From contig NC_091263.1 of NCBI RefSeq assembly GCF_042477335.2, forward strand, positions 73,458,501-73,522,500: a DNA stretch of 64,000 bases, given 5' to 3'. The translations under genes and the position numbers were made by a program. Below are positions 54,605 through 64,000 of the stretch, in pieces. The notes under the pieces are model-generated. The model saw only the letters and a list, made by a program, of their open reading frames with translations, was not told where the DNA came from and made no database searches. Source of the stretch: Ovis canadensis (Eukaryota > Chordata > Mammalia > Artiodactyla > Bovidae). Position 1 is the first letter of the stretch; each line of letters starts with the position of its first letter.

Positions 54605-57008
54605 TTTAGGGATGTGTACACTCTGGCTCGGCTAAGTCTCCATAAAGGCAACTTGTTCCCATGTTTTAAAAAATAGATTTGCTATAAAGATTCGTATATT
54701 CATAAATAGGCAATGAGAATTTCCAAACGCAACAGCATCCTGGCCTCAGGCCCTCCCCACCCCAGGCAGGCTCGGGGTCCCTGAGGCTCCAGCCCCGCCA
54801 CCCTTCCTGGCGAAGTAACTGAGCTCAACATGAATTAGGAGCTTCCTCCAGCTCCGAGCCAGCTGGGGCCTGTGTCCTTGGGGTCAATCCCGCCCTGCTT
54901 CTGGGACAGGGACCCACCGCTCTGGCTTGGGGGTCCCTGGCCCGCCCGCCCTCCTGTGAAATATAAACCCCCCTGTCCCCTGGTCCTCCTTGAGCCCAGA
55001 CCGCTGACCGCCTCCTCCGCGGGGGTGGCTGGCAGCTGGGACACTTGCCCGCCCTCTGGCCCACTTCCTCTCCTGCAGCCCCTGGGGGTCGGGGGGAGCC
55101 GGGACCCCACCTGCTCCTGATCTTGGGTAATTTATAAACAAAGGAAGAGATTGCATAGTTGGGAAGAGGCGGGCTGCGTCGTCTCACATCCGTCCCCATT
55201 AACTCTCACCGAGTCCAGGGCTGTCTGATAGAGACCCAGGGCCCAAAGGTGGTGAGGGCCCTGCCTGGCGGGCACCCCCAGGCCACGTCCAGAGCACTGG
55301 CGTGGGCGTTTGAGACTGAGGACCCAGAACCTCGCAGGAGGTGGTTCTCGCCGTGGGCTGTGAATGACATGGACTCAAGGGGAGGGTGGGGGAGCGGGGA
55401 GGGCAGGGGCTGCTCCCGGGGCAGAGCCGTGTGGGGGTGGACACCGTGAGGGTGGACCACGTCTCAGTGCACAGGGCGCCAGAAGGTGTCGGGTGGGGGA
55501 GGGACCTTTCACAGCCCCCCTGCCATCAGCGGGGGATGTCCGCCTGCAGCATGGAAGCTCAGGCCTAAGAGCTCAGGGAGGAGTCCAGGGGAGGGGGTGG
55601 GGCCGCTCTGGGCGGAGGGGGCAGCAGGGACATGGCAGTGGGGAGGGGAGAGAAAGCGGGGAGCCCAAGGTGACCCCGAGTTCCAGGCTGCAGCGGGCAC
55701 GGCCCGCAGTGGCAGAGGAGCCCCTGGAGCTGGACAGCTGTCCCCCTGGATGGTCCCTGCAGCCCAGGCCCCCTTCCTCCCTGAGGCCTGTGCGGCAGCC
55801 CTGGACCCGGGCTCAGTACCTGTGCTCCCTGGAACTGGGGTGCCCCGCCTGCCCCTGGAGCAGAGCAGCCTCCCTCTGCAGGGCAGACCTGGGCCTGGAC
55901 CGAACACCTGGGTCTGCCCGAACATTGGGCCTGAGCAGGGGGGTCCTGGGGTTGGAGGACCTCTGCCCTTGGCCCGAGGGGCCCTTCTGAGACCTCAGCG
56001 CAGGCACTTTCTGCTGTGCAGGCCGAGAGGCCAGGCCCCCACCCATCAGCAGGACAGAGGAGGGAAGCGGGCAGCCTTCTCGCTCCCAGTTCCCAGCCCA
56101 CCCAGCCGACAGTGGGCTGACCCCCTAGGGCAGACCCCTGCCCAGCAGCTCCCGGCCCGACCAGGCTAGTATCCTTTCCTCCGGGACCAGAGCCGGCAGC
56201 CTGGCTGCAGAGAGGACACGCTTGGCAGGTGGGAGAGGGGAGGGGCTGAATGGGGAGGGGCTGGGGGTCACCAGGGGAGACCACTCACCCCCCCAGCCCA
56301 GGGGACAGTGCTCCTTCCAAGGGCCCCAGGGACCAGGGTCCCTGCTGTCGCTCTGACCTCAGCCCCAGCTGAAGGCCACAAGGGAGGTGGGCCCAGACCC
56401 TGGACGGCCAGGCCTGCGCCCTTTGTCTAAGCTAGACTGGCAGGGCCGGGGGGCACTGGTGCTCTGACCGTGGCAGCAAGCATCTCTGCACGGGGGATGA
56501 GACAGGGTGGCCTCCACTAGTCCCTGAAACATCCATCCCCCCATCTCACGTCCGCTCCCCCCAGCCTGCTGAGAACCAGGGCTAAATGAGTCACTGCTTT
56601 GGCAACCTGAGTGGAGAAGCTCTGGCCCCCAGACCAGGGCCGAGTTCTGCAGGTGACGGCCCCTGCCGGGCCCGGGGCAAATGGGAGAGGCAGGGCCTGC
56701 TGAGGAGGAGCCGGCCAGGGCTGGGTGAGGGCTGGCAGTGACGGAAGGAAGGGGGCCGGTGGCTGCACAGGAGGCCCTGGGGGGACCCGGGGCCCCAGCC
56801 GGGCACCTGGAAAGCCACAGCCCGCAGCAGCCTCGGGGGTGAGGCGGGCCAAACCAGGAAACGCAGGGCTGGGGGGATGCTCCCAGGCCCTGCCCCGGCT
56901 CAGGCCACCAGGCCCCTCCTGCCGCTTCCCTCGCGGAGGCCGGCGCTGCCGTTGCGGATGGTGGCGCGGCCTCCGGACGGTGACCCGGCTTCCCCTGCGG
57001 GCGCCCCG
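54605..57008 (-). other. likely RAB43 3' UTR
   Basis: It follows the RAB43 stop at 57009 with no SINE or LINE insertion for 2.4 kb, in contrast to all neighbouring DNA. That fits an exonic 3' UTR under constraint. Its open frames have no coding character. Confidence 0.45.
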
Positions 57009-57259
57009 TCAGCAGCCGCAGCCCCAGCTCTCCGCGACGTCCTTGCTGTCCAGCTGGATGTGGTCGGAGCCCTTCTCGCTGAGCCGCGGGCCGCCGTGCC
57101 GCACGACCAGCTCGGTGGCCACCCTCACGAAGGCCTCCTCCACGTTGCTCGAGTCCTTGGCCGACGTCTCAATGGCACACAGGATGTCATAGTGCTCCGC
57201 CAGGCCCTGCGCCTCGGCCAGTGGCACCTCCCGCAGCTCCCCAAGGTCCGACTTGTTCC
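57009..57259 (-). CDS. RAB43: RAB43 last coding exon
   Basis: Acceptor TTGCCTGCAG|GG at 57261-57260. 82 full codons follow the split Gly, to TGA at 57011-57009. It encodes [31 protein letters not shown] and the C-terminus ending GCGC. Confidence 0.95.
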
Positions 57260-60200
57260 CTGCAGGCAAGCGGGGGCAGCGGTGAGGCAGGCGAGCCTGG
57301 GACTCTGTCTCGATTTTAATTCCCTCACCCCGCCCTTGGGGCCTCCCTGACGGCGTGAGATCCAGGTTTGATCCCGGGGCTGGGAAGATCCCCTGGACAA
57401 GGGAACGGGTACCCACTCCAGTATTCTTGCCTGGAGAATCCCACAGACAGAGGGGCCTGGCGGGCTACGGTCCCTGGGCTCGCAAAGAACTGGACGCCAC
57501 TGAAGTAACTATCACTTTCACTACCCCCTCGTCTAATCTCTTCTTTCTCTGTGCCAGGGGCTTGTATACTTTACTGAATGTTTTCTACGAAATAGAAGCA
57601 GCAGAGCTGGGCAAAAAGAATGCGGGTCCTTAGAGCTGGAGACAGCTATGGGGAGGGACACCAGCTTCCAGCTGCCTGCTGTGTGACCTGGGGTGACTCA
57701 CTCTGTCTCGGAGGCTCAGCCTGCGCACTCTGGACGCCGCCTTCTGCATAGCAGGGACTGACGGGCATGGGAGCTGGCCCCGGGCTGGCCCCCCGTCAAC
57801 TCTGCCGTTGTTATTTAGTCGCTCAGTCCAACTCTGCTGACCCCAGGGCTGCAGCCACCAGGCTCCTCTGCCCACGGGATTCTCCAGGCAAGAACACTGG
57901 AGTGGGCTGCCATGCCCTCCTCCAGGGGATCGATCAAACCCAGGTCTCCCGCATTGCAGATGGATTGTTTACCGCTGAGCCACCAGGGCTTGAAGTTAAA
58001 GAAACCTGGTCGTGCCTCTTTTTTGGTAAAACGTTGTTATTATGTTTATTATTAACCCTCTCCTGTTTTAGAGGGGGATTTTTTAATCCTCTGTAAGATC
58101 ATGGGTGTTGATGATTTTGTGCTTCTGGTAAGAACAGTGCAGACCACAGCTGCTCTGAGAGCATGCCTCAGCTTCTCCTCTGAGGTCTAAGGGGATTCGT
58201 TATATTTTAGGTAATCTGGTCAGCTGCTCCTTGGCCCAGTTTATGCAAGACTTTTTTTTATACATCTTGGAGAAGGAAATGGCAAGCCACTCCAGTATTC
58301 TTGCTTGGAAAATCCCATGGACAGAGGAGCCTCAGGGGCTCCAGTCCATGGGGTTGCAAGAGTCGGACATGACTTGGCGACTAAAGCGAGCGACTGCCTT
58401 TCATAATGTGGTCACAGGGACAACAACAAACAGGCGCCGTAAAGACCTGGGGGTCCTTAGCGGGCCAGTGGCTAGGGCCCAGGGCTTCCACTGCTGGGGC
58501 CAGGGTTCGGTTCCAGGTCGGGGAACCAGATCCTCCAAGCTGCGTGGTATGGCCAAAACACACACACACAGACGGCGTGAAGAAAAGCCCGGCAACTCGT
58601 CTGATAGCTGGACACAGTGCAGCAGCCCGCGTCCGTGGAGGGCGCTTACTTGGCTCCTGGTTTCAACAATCGGAAAATAAAAGCATACGTGGTGCCCATG
58701 ACCTGACCGCAGGTCGGCTAGCTCACTGTGCCAGGAGAGGCCAGCATTTTTCAGACGTGGAAACAGCACTGTCATCGCACGGTTTACAGCCCGAGTGGCT
58801 CTGGTGGCCCTGTGCTGCAACACCCGGGAATGACGCGGCTGTGCTGGGGTCTGCCCCGGAGGACCGTGCGGGGCAGGGGCAGAGGCCGGAGGCGACTGCG
58901 CACGGGACTTGCAGGCGGACCTGCGGCGGCTGCTGACCTGCGCTCGGCGCGCTACTCCCTTCTCGAGCTTGTGTGAAACGCTCTGCAGGGAAGGTTTTGT
59001 TCTAAGTCCTGGATGAAAGGGGGGCGTCCAGGCAGGTGGGAGGGCCCCCTTCCTGCCGGCGGGTGAGGAACAGCCTGGCCCAGCGCACCCACGCTCCAGC
59101 CCAGGCCCCTCTGTACAAGCCCGTTGAGAGGATCCAGCCTGAGGCCTGCGACAAGGGCCCCAGGGACACACATCTGGGCCACAGCTTCCTGAGTCCGGGT
59201 CTGGACGTTGACGCAGGAGGAAAAGGCAGAGGCAGTCAGGGCACGGCCCACAGCAGTGGTTCTCGGGTGGACTCGCCGCGGCACCTGGAGCCTGCCGCAA
59301 ACTCGCGCTCACGGCCCGCGGCACCTGGAGCCTGCCGGAAACTCGTGCTCACGGGCCCACCCAGCCCTCCCAATCAGATGCTCGGGGGGTGTCCGACTTC
59401 AGAGGGTCCTGGAGGTGGACAGACGCCCACCCAGCCTTCCCGATCAGACGCTTGGGGGGTGTCCGACTTCAGAGGGGCCTGGAGGTGGACAGACACCCAC
59501 CCAGCCCTCCTAATCAGACCCTCTGGGGGTTGGGGGAGGGGTCCGACTTCAGAGAGGCCTAGAGGTGGACAGATGCCCACCCAGACCTCCCGATCAGATG
59601 CTCGGGGGGTGTCCGACTTCAGAGGGGCCTGGAGGTGGACAGACGCCCACCCAGCCTTCCCGATCAGACGCTTGGGGGGTGTCCGACTTCAGAGGGGCCT
59701 GGAGGTGGACAGACACCCACCCAGCCCTCCTAATCAGACCCTCTGGGGGTTGGGGGAGGGGTCCGACTTCAGAGAGGCCTAGAGGTGGACAGACGCCCAC
59801 CCAGACCTCCCGATCAGACGCTCGGGGGATATCCGATTTCAGAGAGGCCTGGAGGTGGACAGACGCCCACCCAGCCCTCCCGATCAGATGCTCGGGGGGT
59901 ATCCGACTTTAGAGAGGCCTGGAGGTGGACAGACGCCCACCCAGACCTCCCGATCAGACGCTCGGGGGATATCCGATTTCAGAGGGGCCTGGAGGTGGAC
60001 AGACGCCCACCCAGACCTCCCGATCAGACGCTCGGGGGATATCCGATTTCAGAGAGGCCTGGAGGTGGACAGACGCCCACCCAGCCCTCCCGATCAGATG
60101 CTCGGGGGGTATCCGACTTTAGAGAGGCCTGGAGGTGGACAGACGCCCACCCAGCCCTCCCGATCAGATGCTCGGGGGGTATCCGACTTTAGAGAGGCCT

Positions 60201-60842
60201 GGAGGTGGACAGACGCCCACCCAGACCTCCCGATCAGATGCTTGGGGGGTGGGGTGGGGGGGTCCGACTTCAGAGGGGCCTGGAGGTGGACAGATGTGTG
60301 AGAAGGCCCTCTGCAGCGGATGGCAGAGCGAGCCTCTGAATCACAACCAGCCTCCTTCACGTGCTCAGGGGCTGCGTGGACTGGGGAGAAATCACTTCTC
60401 ATTTCTGAGCCTCCTGATGCAGGAGGAGCAGGCAGGGTTCTGAGAAGACGCGTGACATAGAGGGCACCAGCCTCGGCCGTGGTGCGGCCACGTGGTGACT
60501 GCCTCCAGGCGCCTCCCCTGGTTCCCGCTTTGGTGCAACTTTGCAGGCGATTAGCAGGAACCGCATCTTCTAGGTCGCGTTCGGGTCCTGGCCCTGTGCC
60601 TGCCTGGCCAAGCTCCGCCCGCCCTTCGCTTACAGAGGAGACAGCCAGCCGGCCTCACCGATGAGCAGCTGCACGATGCTGGAGCCCGCGTACTTGCGCA
60701 CGTCCTCGATCCAGCGCGGCACCGATAAGAAGGAGCTCCTCTTGGTGATGTCGTACGCCAGGATGGCCCCGTTGGCGCTGCGGTAGTAGCTCTGCGTGAT
60801 GGTGCGGAAGCGCTCCTGGCCAGCCGTGTCCCAGATCTGCAG
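57009..60842 (-). CDS. RAB43: RAB43, small GTPase, last two coding exons (5' exon beyond the right edge)
   Basis: RAB43 is a Rab GTPase of the Golgi and ER-Golgi traffic. Two minus-strand coding exons are present: 60842-60659 (184 nt) and 57259-57009 (251 nt with the stop). The junction is phase 1 and completes the Gly of the GNKSD motif. The first exon of the frame has [20 protein letters not shown] (G3, DTAGQE) and the Rab-family YDITKRSSF. The last exon has NKSDL (G4), ETSAK (G5) and the C-terminal GCGC, whose two Cys would carry geranylgeranyl groups. The phosphate loop and switch I lie in the missing 5' exon. The gene is convergent with GP9, as in human. Confidence 0.95.
57345..57512 (+). 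mobile_element. Bov-tA SINE fragment
   Basis: 'gacggcgtgagatccaggtttgatcccggggctgggaagatcccc' to 'aagaactggacgccactgaag', in the RAB43 intron. Confidence 0.85.
57640..57730 (+). mobile_element. MIR SINE fragment
   Basis: 'cctgctgtgtgacctggggtgactcactctgtctcggaggctcagcctgcg' in forward MIR order. Confidence 0.55.
57808..57990 (-). mobile_element. Bov-tA SINE
   Basis: Reverse copy from 'ttatttagtcgctcagtccaac' to 'accgctgagccaccagggct'. Confidence 0.88.
58267..58395 (+). mobile_element. Bov-A-type SINE fragment
   Basis: 'tggagaaggaaatggcaagccactcc' to 'gacttggcgactaaagcgagc'. Confidence 0.88.
58440..58572 (+). mobile_element. CHR-type SINE fragment with CA tail
   Basis: 'gggggtccttagcgggccagtggctagggccc ... 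ggttccaggtcggggaaccagatcc', ending in (CA)n. Confidence 0.7.
59350..60297. repeat. 70-bp minisatellite with 220-bp higher-order period in the RAB43 intron
   Basis: Thirteen units, anchored on 'gaggtggacaga' at about 59411, 59481, 59561, 59631, 59701, 59781, 59851, 59921, 59991, 60061, 60131, 60201 and 60282. Spacings are 70,80,70,70,80 and then six of 70 and one of 81. In the left half 70+70+80 repeats as a 220-bp block. The 80-bp units carry an extra 'ggttgggggagg'. A 40-bp tandem duplication of 'gcacctggagcctgccg...' sits just to the left (59281-59356). Confidence 0.97.
60659..60842 (-). CDS. RAB43: RAB43 penultimate exon (G3 and switch II region)
   Basis: Acceptor TTTCTCCAG|CTG at 60844-60843, donor ATCG|GTGAGG with exon end 60659. 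It encodes the segment from [14 protein letters not shown] to SSIVQLLI plus the first base of a Gly codon. A second AG six bases into the exon could serve as an alternative acceptor, dropping two residues. Confidence 0.95.
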
Positions 60843-62030
60843 CTGGAGAAATGGGGGCCCCGTGAACCTGCGGGTTCAGGGGACCAGGAGGCCAGGCCCC
60901 CAGACCCACCCCTAAAGCGCTGCTTCTGCAGGGCGGACTGCCAGCAGGTACCAGACAGGACGGGCCAGGAGGTGGACAGGGCACAGAGGTCTCCTGGCCT
61001 CTTGGAAGGCAGCTCAGCGGCCTGAGCACGATGGGGTGGACCAAGAAGAGGCAGAGCCCCACCCCCACCTCCCGAGTCCCGGGGGGCAAAAGTGTAGGCT
61101 CCGCGCTGAGGCAGGACGTGCGCTAGACCCACGTGACACCCTCTCTGCCCTGGACACTGGCTCGCTGCAGGACCACGTCCAGGGCCTCCCCCACTGTGGG
61201 GAGGCCCCCAGCCCTGGGGCTCTCTGCTTGGCCTCAGCGGGCCCGGGGACGATGCCAACACTGGGACAGGGGACTGGGGGAGGCAATGGGCAGAGTCTGC
61301 TCCTGGGGCCTCGGTCATCAGCTGACTCAGCCTGTTAACCCCAATCCCAACTCCAACCGCAACCCCGACCCCAAGCGCAATGCTCCTCCTGTGCAGGCCC
61401 TCGCTGCCCCAGCGTCCCTCGGCGCTGCAGGACAGGGGCCCATGTGGCAAGATCATCTCTGGCTCCCAGTAGGAGCAGTGGGCTGGTCGGAGGGACCCCA
61501 GGGCGGGGGTCTTCCGTCTGCACCGGCCACAGGCCCGGGGACCCTGAGGACACTGGCTCTGGCCCAGCCCGAGCTGCAGGCCACCCGCTCTCCTCCGCGG
61601 GCACAGGCACTCTGGGGCCTCTCTGTCGGGTTCTGAAGGAGTGTCCCGGGTGGGGACAGACCCGGAGGCCTCGCACAGTCCTGTGGGCAGGGCCCCTAGC
61701 CCAGGCACTGTGCACGTGACCACCTCTTCCTGGCCCCACAAGACAGCTGACGCCCTCTGGGCTGCGACTCGCCAAACCAGACCCCCTGTCGGATTCTTCC
61801 CGTGTGCTCTGCAGGGTGAGGGTCTCCAGGAAGCAGGCCCCGGGCACCGCTCAGGCAGGGGTGATGGAAAAGGCGGGACCCTCAGCACCACGCTAGCCCA
61901 GGACCCAGATGACCAAGGACTCCCCTCCACACCCCAGAGGGGAGTGCAGATCACGAAGACAGAGGCCAAACAGACACGGGAGAAAGCACCCTGGACAAAA
62001 CAGGAGCCCGGCAGAGCGCCTCGCGATCTC
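60843..62030. other. RAB43 intron 1, GC-rich, no gene seen
   Basis: The open frame that runs across 60551-61969 on the minus strand is a shadow of the RAB43 exon and GC-rich DNA. A short run of 'aac ccc' words at 61337-61375 is low complexity. The RAB43 5' exon is not in the window. Confidence 0.45.
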
Positions 62031-63990
62031 AGAAACAGTCGTCAGCGTCTTCATTAGAGAAGACCCACGAAACGGTAGGAGAACATCTTCATTTTCAGTA
62101 GATGGAGCATTTGGAAAGGAAAAAAAACATCTTGAAAGTTAGAAACATAAATGGAAAATGTGACGTAAGGGCTGGAAGACAGACCTGAACAACTCCTTCC
62201 AAGCAAAGGCAAAACAAAAAACGCAAAGAGACGGAAAGGAGAGAAAAGGAATCGTGGAAGCCGCCTAGATGGTCCACCATCAAGACAGTAAGAGGTTTGG
62301 GGGGAAAAAAGAACAGTAAATTCAAAACAATGCTTCAAGAAAACTCCTCGGAACTGATTGAAAGGGCCACCGAGCAGGCACGACGGAGGAAGACGGATCC
62401 ACAGACTCTTGGCTGCGGGAACTACTCCGTGACAAGAAGGCAAAGGAAAGGGCCTTCACACTTACAGGGAAGAAAAAGAAAGGAAAACGGGCCTCGCGGC
62501 TTCGCACAAGTACCACATCCCATTAGATATCCAATCAAATGACGCCCAGAATTACGAAGGGAGATGACCACCAGCCCAGAATTCTCCCCTAATCCTTACG
62601 AGTCAAGTGCGATGGTTTAACGAAGGCGTTTTCAGACACACAGGTATCAGAAAATGTACCTGCCACCCTTTCTCAGGAAGCTGCTGAAATCAACCAGAAT
62701 GAAGAAAACGGGGACCCAGCAAACAGGACTGAACACAAAGGAAGAGAGGTGGCGGGCCCCCAGCGCGGGGGGAGCTCCCCAGAGCCTCCAGCGCGGGCAG
62801 AGTCACTAGCAGCGGACACTCCCTGAACGCCCAGCGGACGGGAAAACGCAGAGGCGGCCGTGCTGGGACGCCAAAGGCAAGCAGCGCGAGACCACCCCCC
62901 CCACCCCCGAAGGGAGCGACGCTCGCGGAGCCCACCCTGAGCACCAGGGAGCCTTCGCCGGGGCTCTCCTGCGACTGGACTGGCCGCAGGACAGGGGCGA
63001 GCGTCCGAGCAGGGCACGGCGGTCCCGCTGAGCCCAGGAGGCAGGGAGCAGAGCCCTGAGCAGCTGATATGACTGGGATGGAGAGCGAAGCAGGGGGTGG
63101 GAGAGCCCAGGAGCCGGTGTCAGGGCAGGGGCGTCCCTGGGGGTCCCAGCCCGCGGGCCCCGTGCATCGGCTGAGACTTGAACCAGACAGCAGCTCCTCC
63201 GGGGATGGGAACAGACTGGACGTGGAGGCTGAGCCCTGCTGGGAGGCCTTCCGGCACAGCCTTGGGGAGGAGGCGCCTGAGCCCCTTGGAGTGACCGAGG
63301 TATGAGGCCAAGACGTCAGGAGGCCTGCAGCTACATGGGGACCATGGTGAGAAGCTGGCTTCCTGACACCTGCCCAACAAAGCCCAAAGCTAAGCTCGCC
63401 GTTTGGAGGCCAAATTCCACCAAGGTAAGACGCTAGAGAAATACCATCGGGCTTGCACCTGTCTGCCCTAAGAAAAGACGAAGGCCAGACACACGTTCAA
63501 GGTGATCAGCCAGTTGCTGGGTTGACTACAAGGACCAGAATCCGTGCTCTTCAAAAGAAGATAACACAACCCAGAGTCAAACAAGGTATAAACCAGTATT
63601 TCTAATATACAGTAGGAAAAAATGACTAAACGTGAAAAAGTAAATAAATAATAGGGAAGATTGGACTCCCTAAAGAGAAGCGAGGTCAATGTAAAATGAG
63701 GCCAAAAGGGACCCAATATTGGACTCTGGGGACACAAAGAACTAAAGCTATTATTTTCAGTGTAATCTGAGAATTAAAGGAAAATATCACTCTTGAGTGG
63801 GCAAACAGGGAGTTTCAGGAAAGAAATGAAATATTTTACAAAACATTTGTAAAATCGTATTTTAATAGGGTCAAAATTCTAGAAGGTAAAATCACAGTAA
63901 GTGAAGTGGAAAATTCATGTGCTGAGCGTAACAGCAGGATGGAGAGGAAAGAGAACCAGTGGGCTTGAAGAAATTATCTAGAGACTATTT
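62030..63990 (+). mobile_element. old L1 (L1M or HAL1-like) fragment, diverged
   Basis: Words such as 'ttttcagacacacaggtatcagaaaatgtacctgccaccctttctcaggaagct' (62630-62685) match the 3'-side sequence of old L1 elements, and the flanks are A-rich on the same strand. The GC-rich centre (62.75-63.3 kb) may be the internal part of the element or unrelated. Confidence 0.5.
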
Positions 63991-64000
63991 ACTCTGACGA

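Noticed and set aside
59350-60297. CRISPR-like regular spacing
   Set aside because: The units are contiguous 70-bp tandem copies without unique spacers, in a mammalian intron.
59036-60301. Long frames with repeated SDFREAWRW-like units
   Set aside because: The unit is the translation of a 70-bp minisatellite; other frames are open too, and the array lies in the intron of RAB43.
60551-61969. 472-codon minus-strand frame
   Set aside because: Overlaps the RAB43 exon in the wrong frame and extends into GC-rich intron without coding signals.
1-64000. A prokaryotic-type or wholly new multi-gene system
   Set aside because: Every supported gene is a conserved vertebrate gene in its ancestral order, and the rest is repeats or plain intergenic and intronic DNA.

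Overview
This is mammalian nuclear DNA from a ruminant (Bovidae or a close relative). It is dense in BovB (RTE) LINE fragments and in Bov-tA, Bov-A-like and CHR-type tRNA-derived SINEs. Its genes are split by GT-AG introns and it has CpG-rich promoters. Cattle, sheep and goat cannot be told apart by eye. The gene order CFAP92(-), EFCC1(+), GP9(+), RAB43(-) is that of human 3q21.3, so the window is a conserved syntenic block.

Layout. Bases 1-8.3 kb hold the 5' part of CFAP92 (KIAA1257) on the minus strand: three coding exons (7522-7165, 1761-1571, 486-282) with matching intron phases, and a CpG/GC-box promoter near 7.9-8.3 kb. The introns hold BovB and L1 debris and a G-rich minisatellite. Bases 8.3-12.5 kb are repeat-rich intergenic DNA. 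EFCC1 runs from 12,952 to 40,429 on the plus strand in eight coding exons. They splice in frame to 597 codons plus a stop. Its introns carry most of the SINEs, MIRs, a split BovB and a 1.2-kb CA/CAGA satellite. Bases 40.4-53.3 kb are intergenic and consist largely of L1, BovB and SINE insertions plus a second CA-rich satellite. GP9 (platelet glycoprotein IX) has its whole 180-codon reading frame in one exon at 53,502-54,044. RAB43 lies on the minus strand with its last two coding exons at 60,842-60,659 and 57,259-57,009. Its long 3' UTR probably runs back to about 54.58 kb, tail to tail with GP9. Its intron holds a 70-bp minisatellite with a 220-bp higher-order period. The first RAB43 exon lies beyond the right edge.

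The genes do not form a pathway: a cilia-associated protein, an EF-hand/coiled-coil protein, a platelet adhesion receptor subunit and a Golgi Rab GTPase share only ancestral neighbourhood. I found no CRISPR array, operon, phage or other microbial system and no convincing new coding system. The points most worth a second look are a (UG)n tract beside a CFAP92 splice donor, a candidate RFX X-box in its promoter, the higher-order satellites, an unusually long SINE-flanking duplication, a near-perfect 33-nt palindrome, an unexplained insert inside a BovB copy, and an inverted pair of BovB tails.
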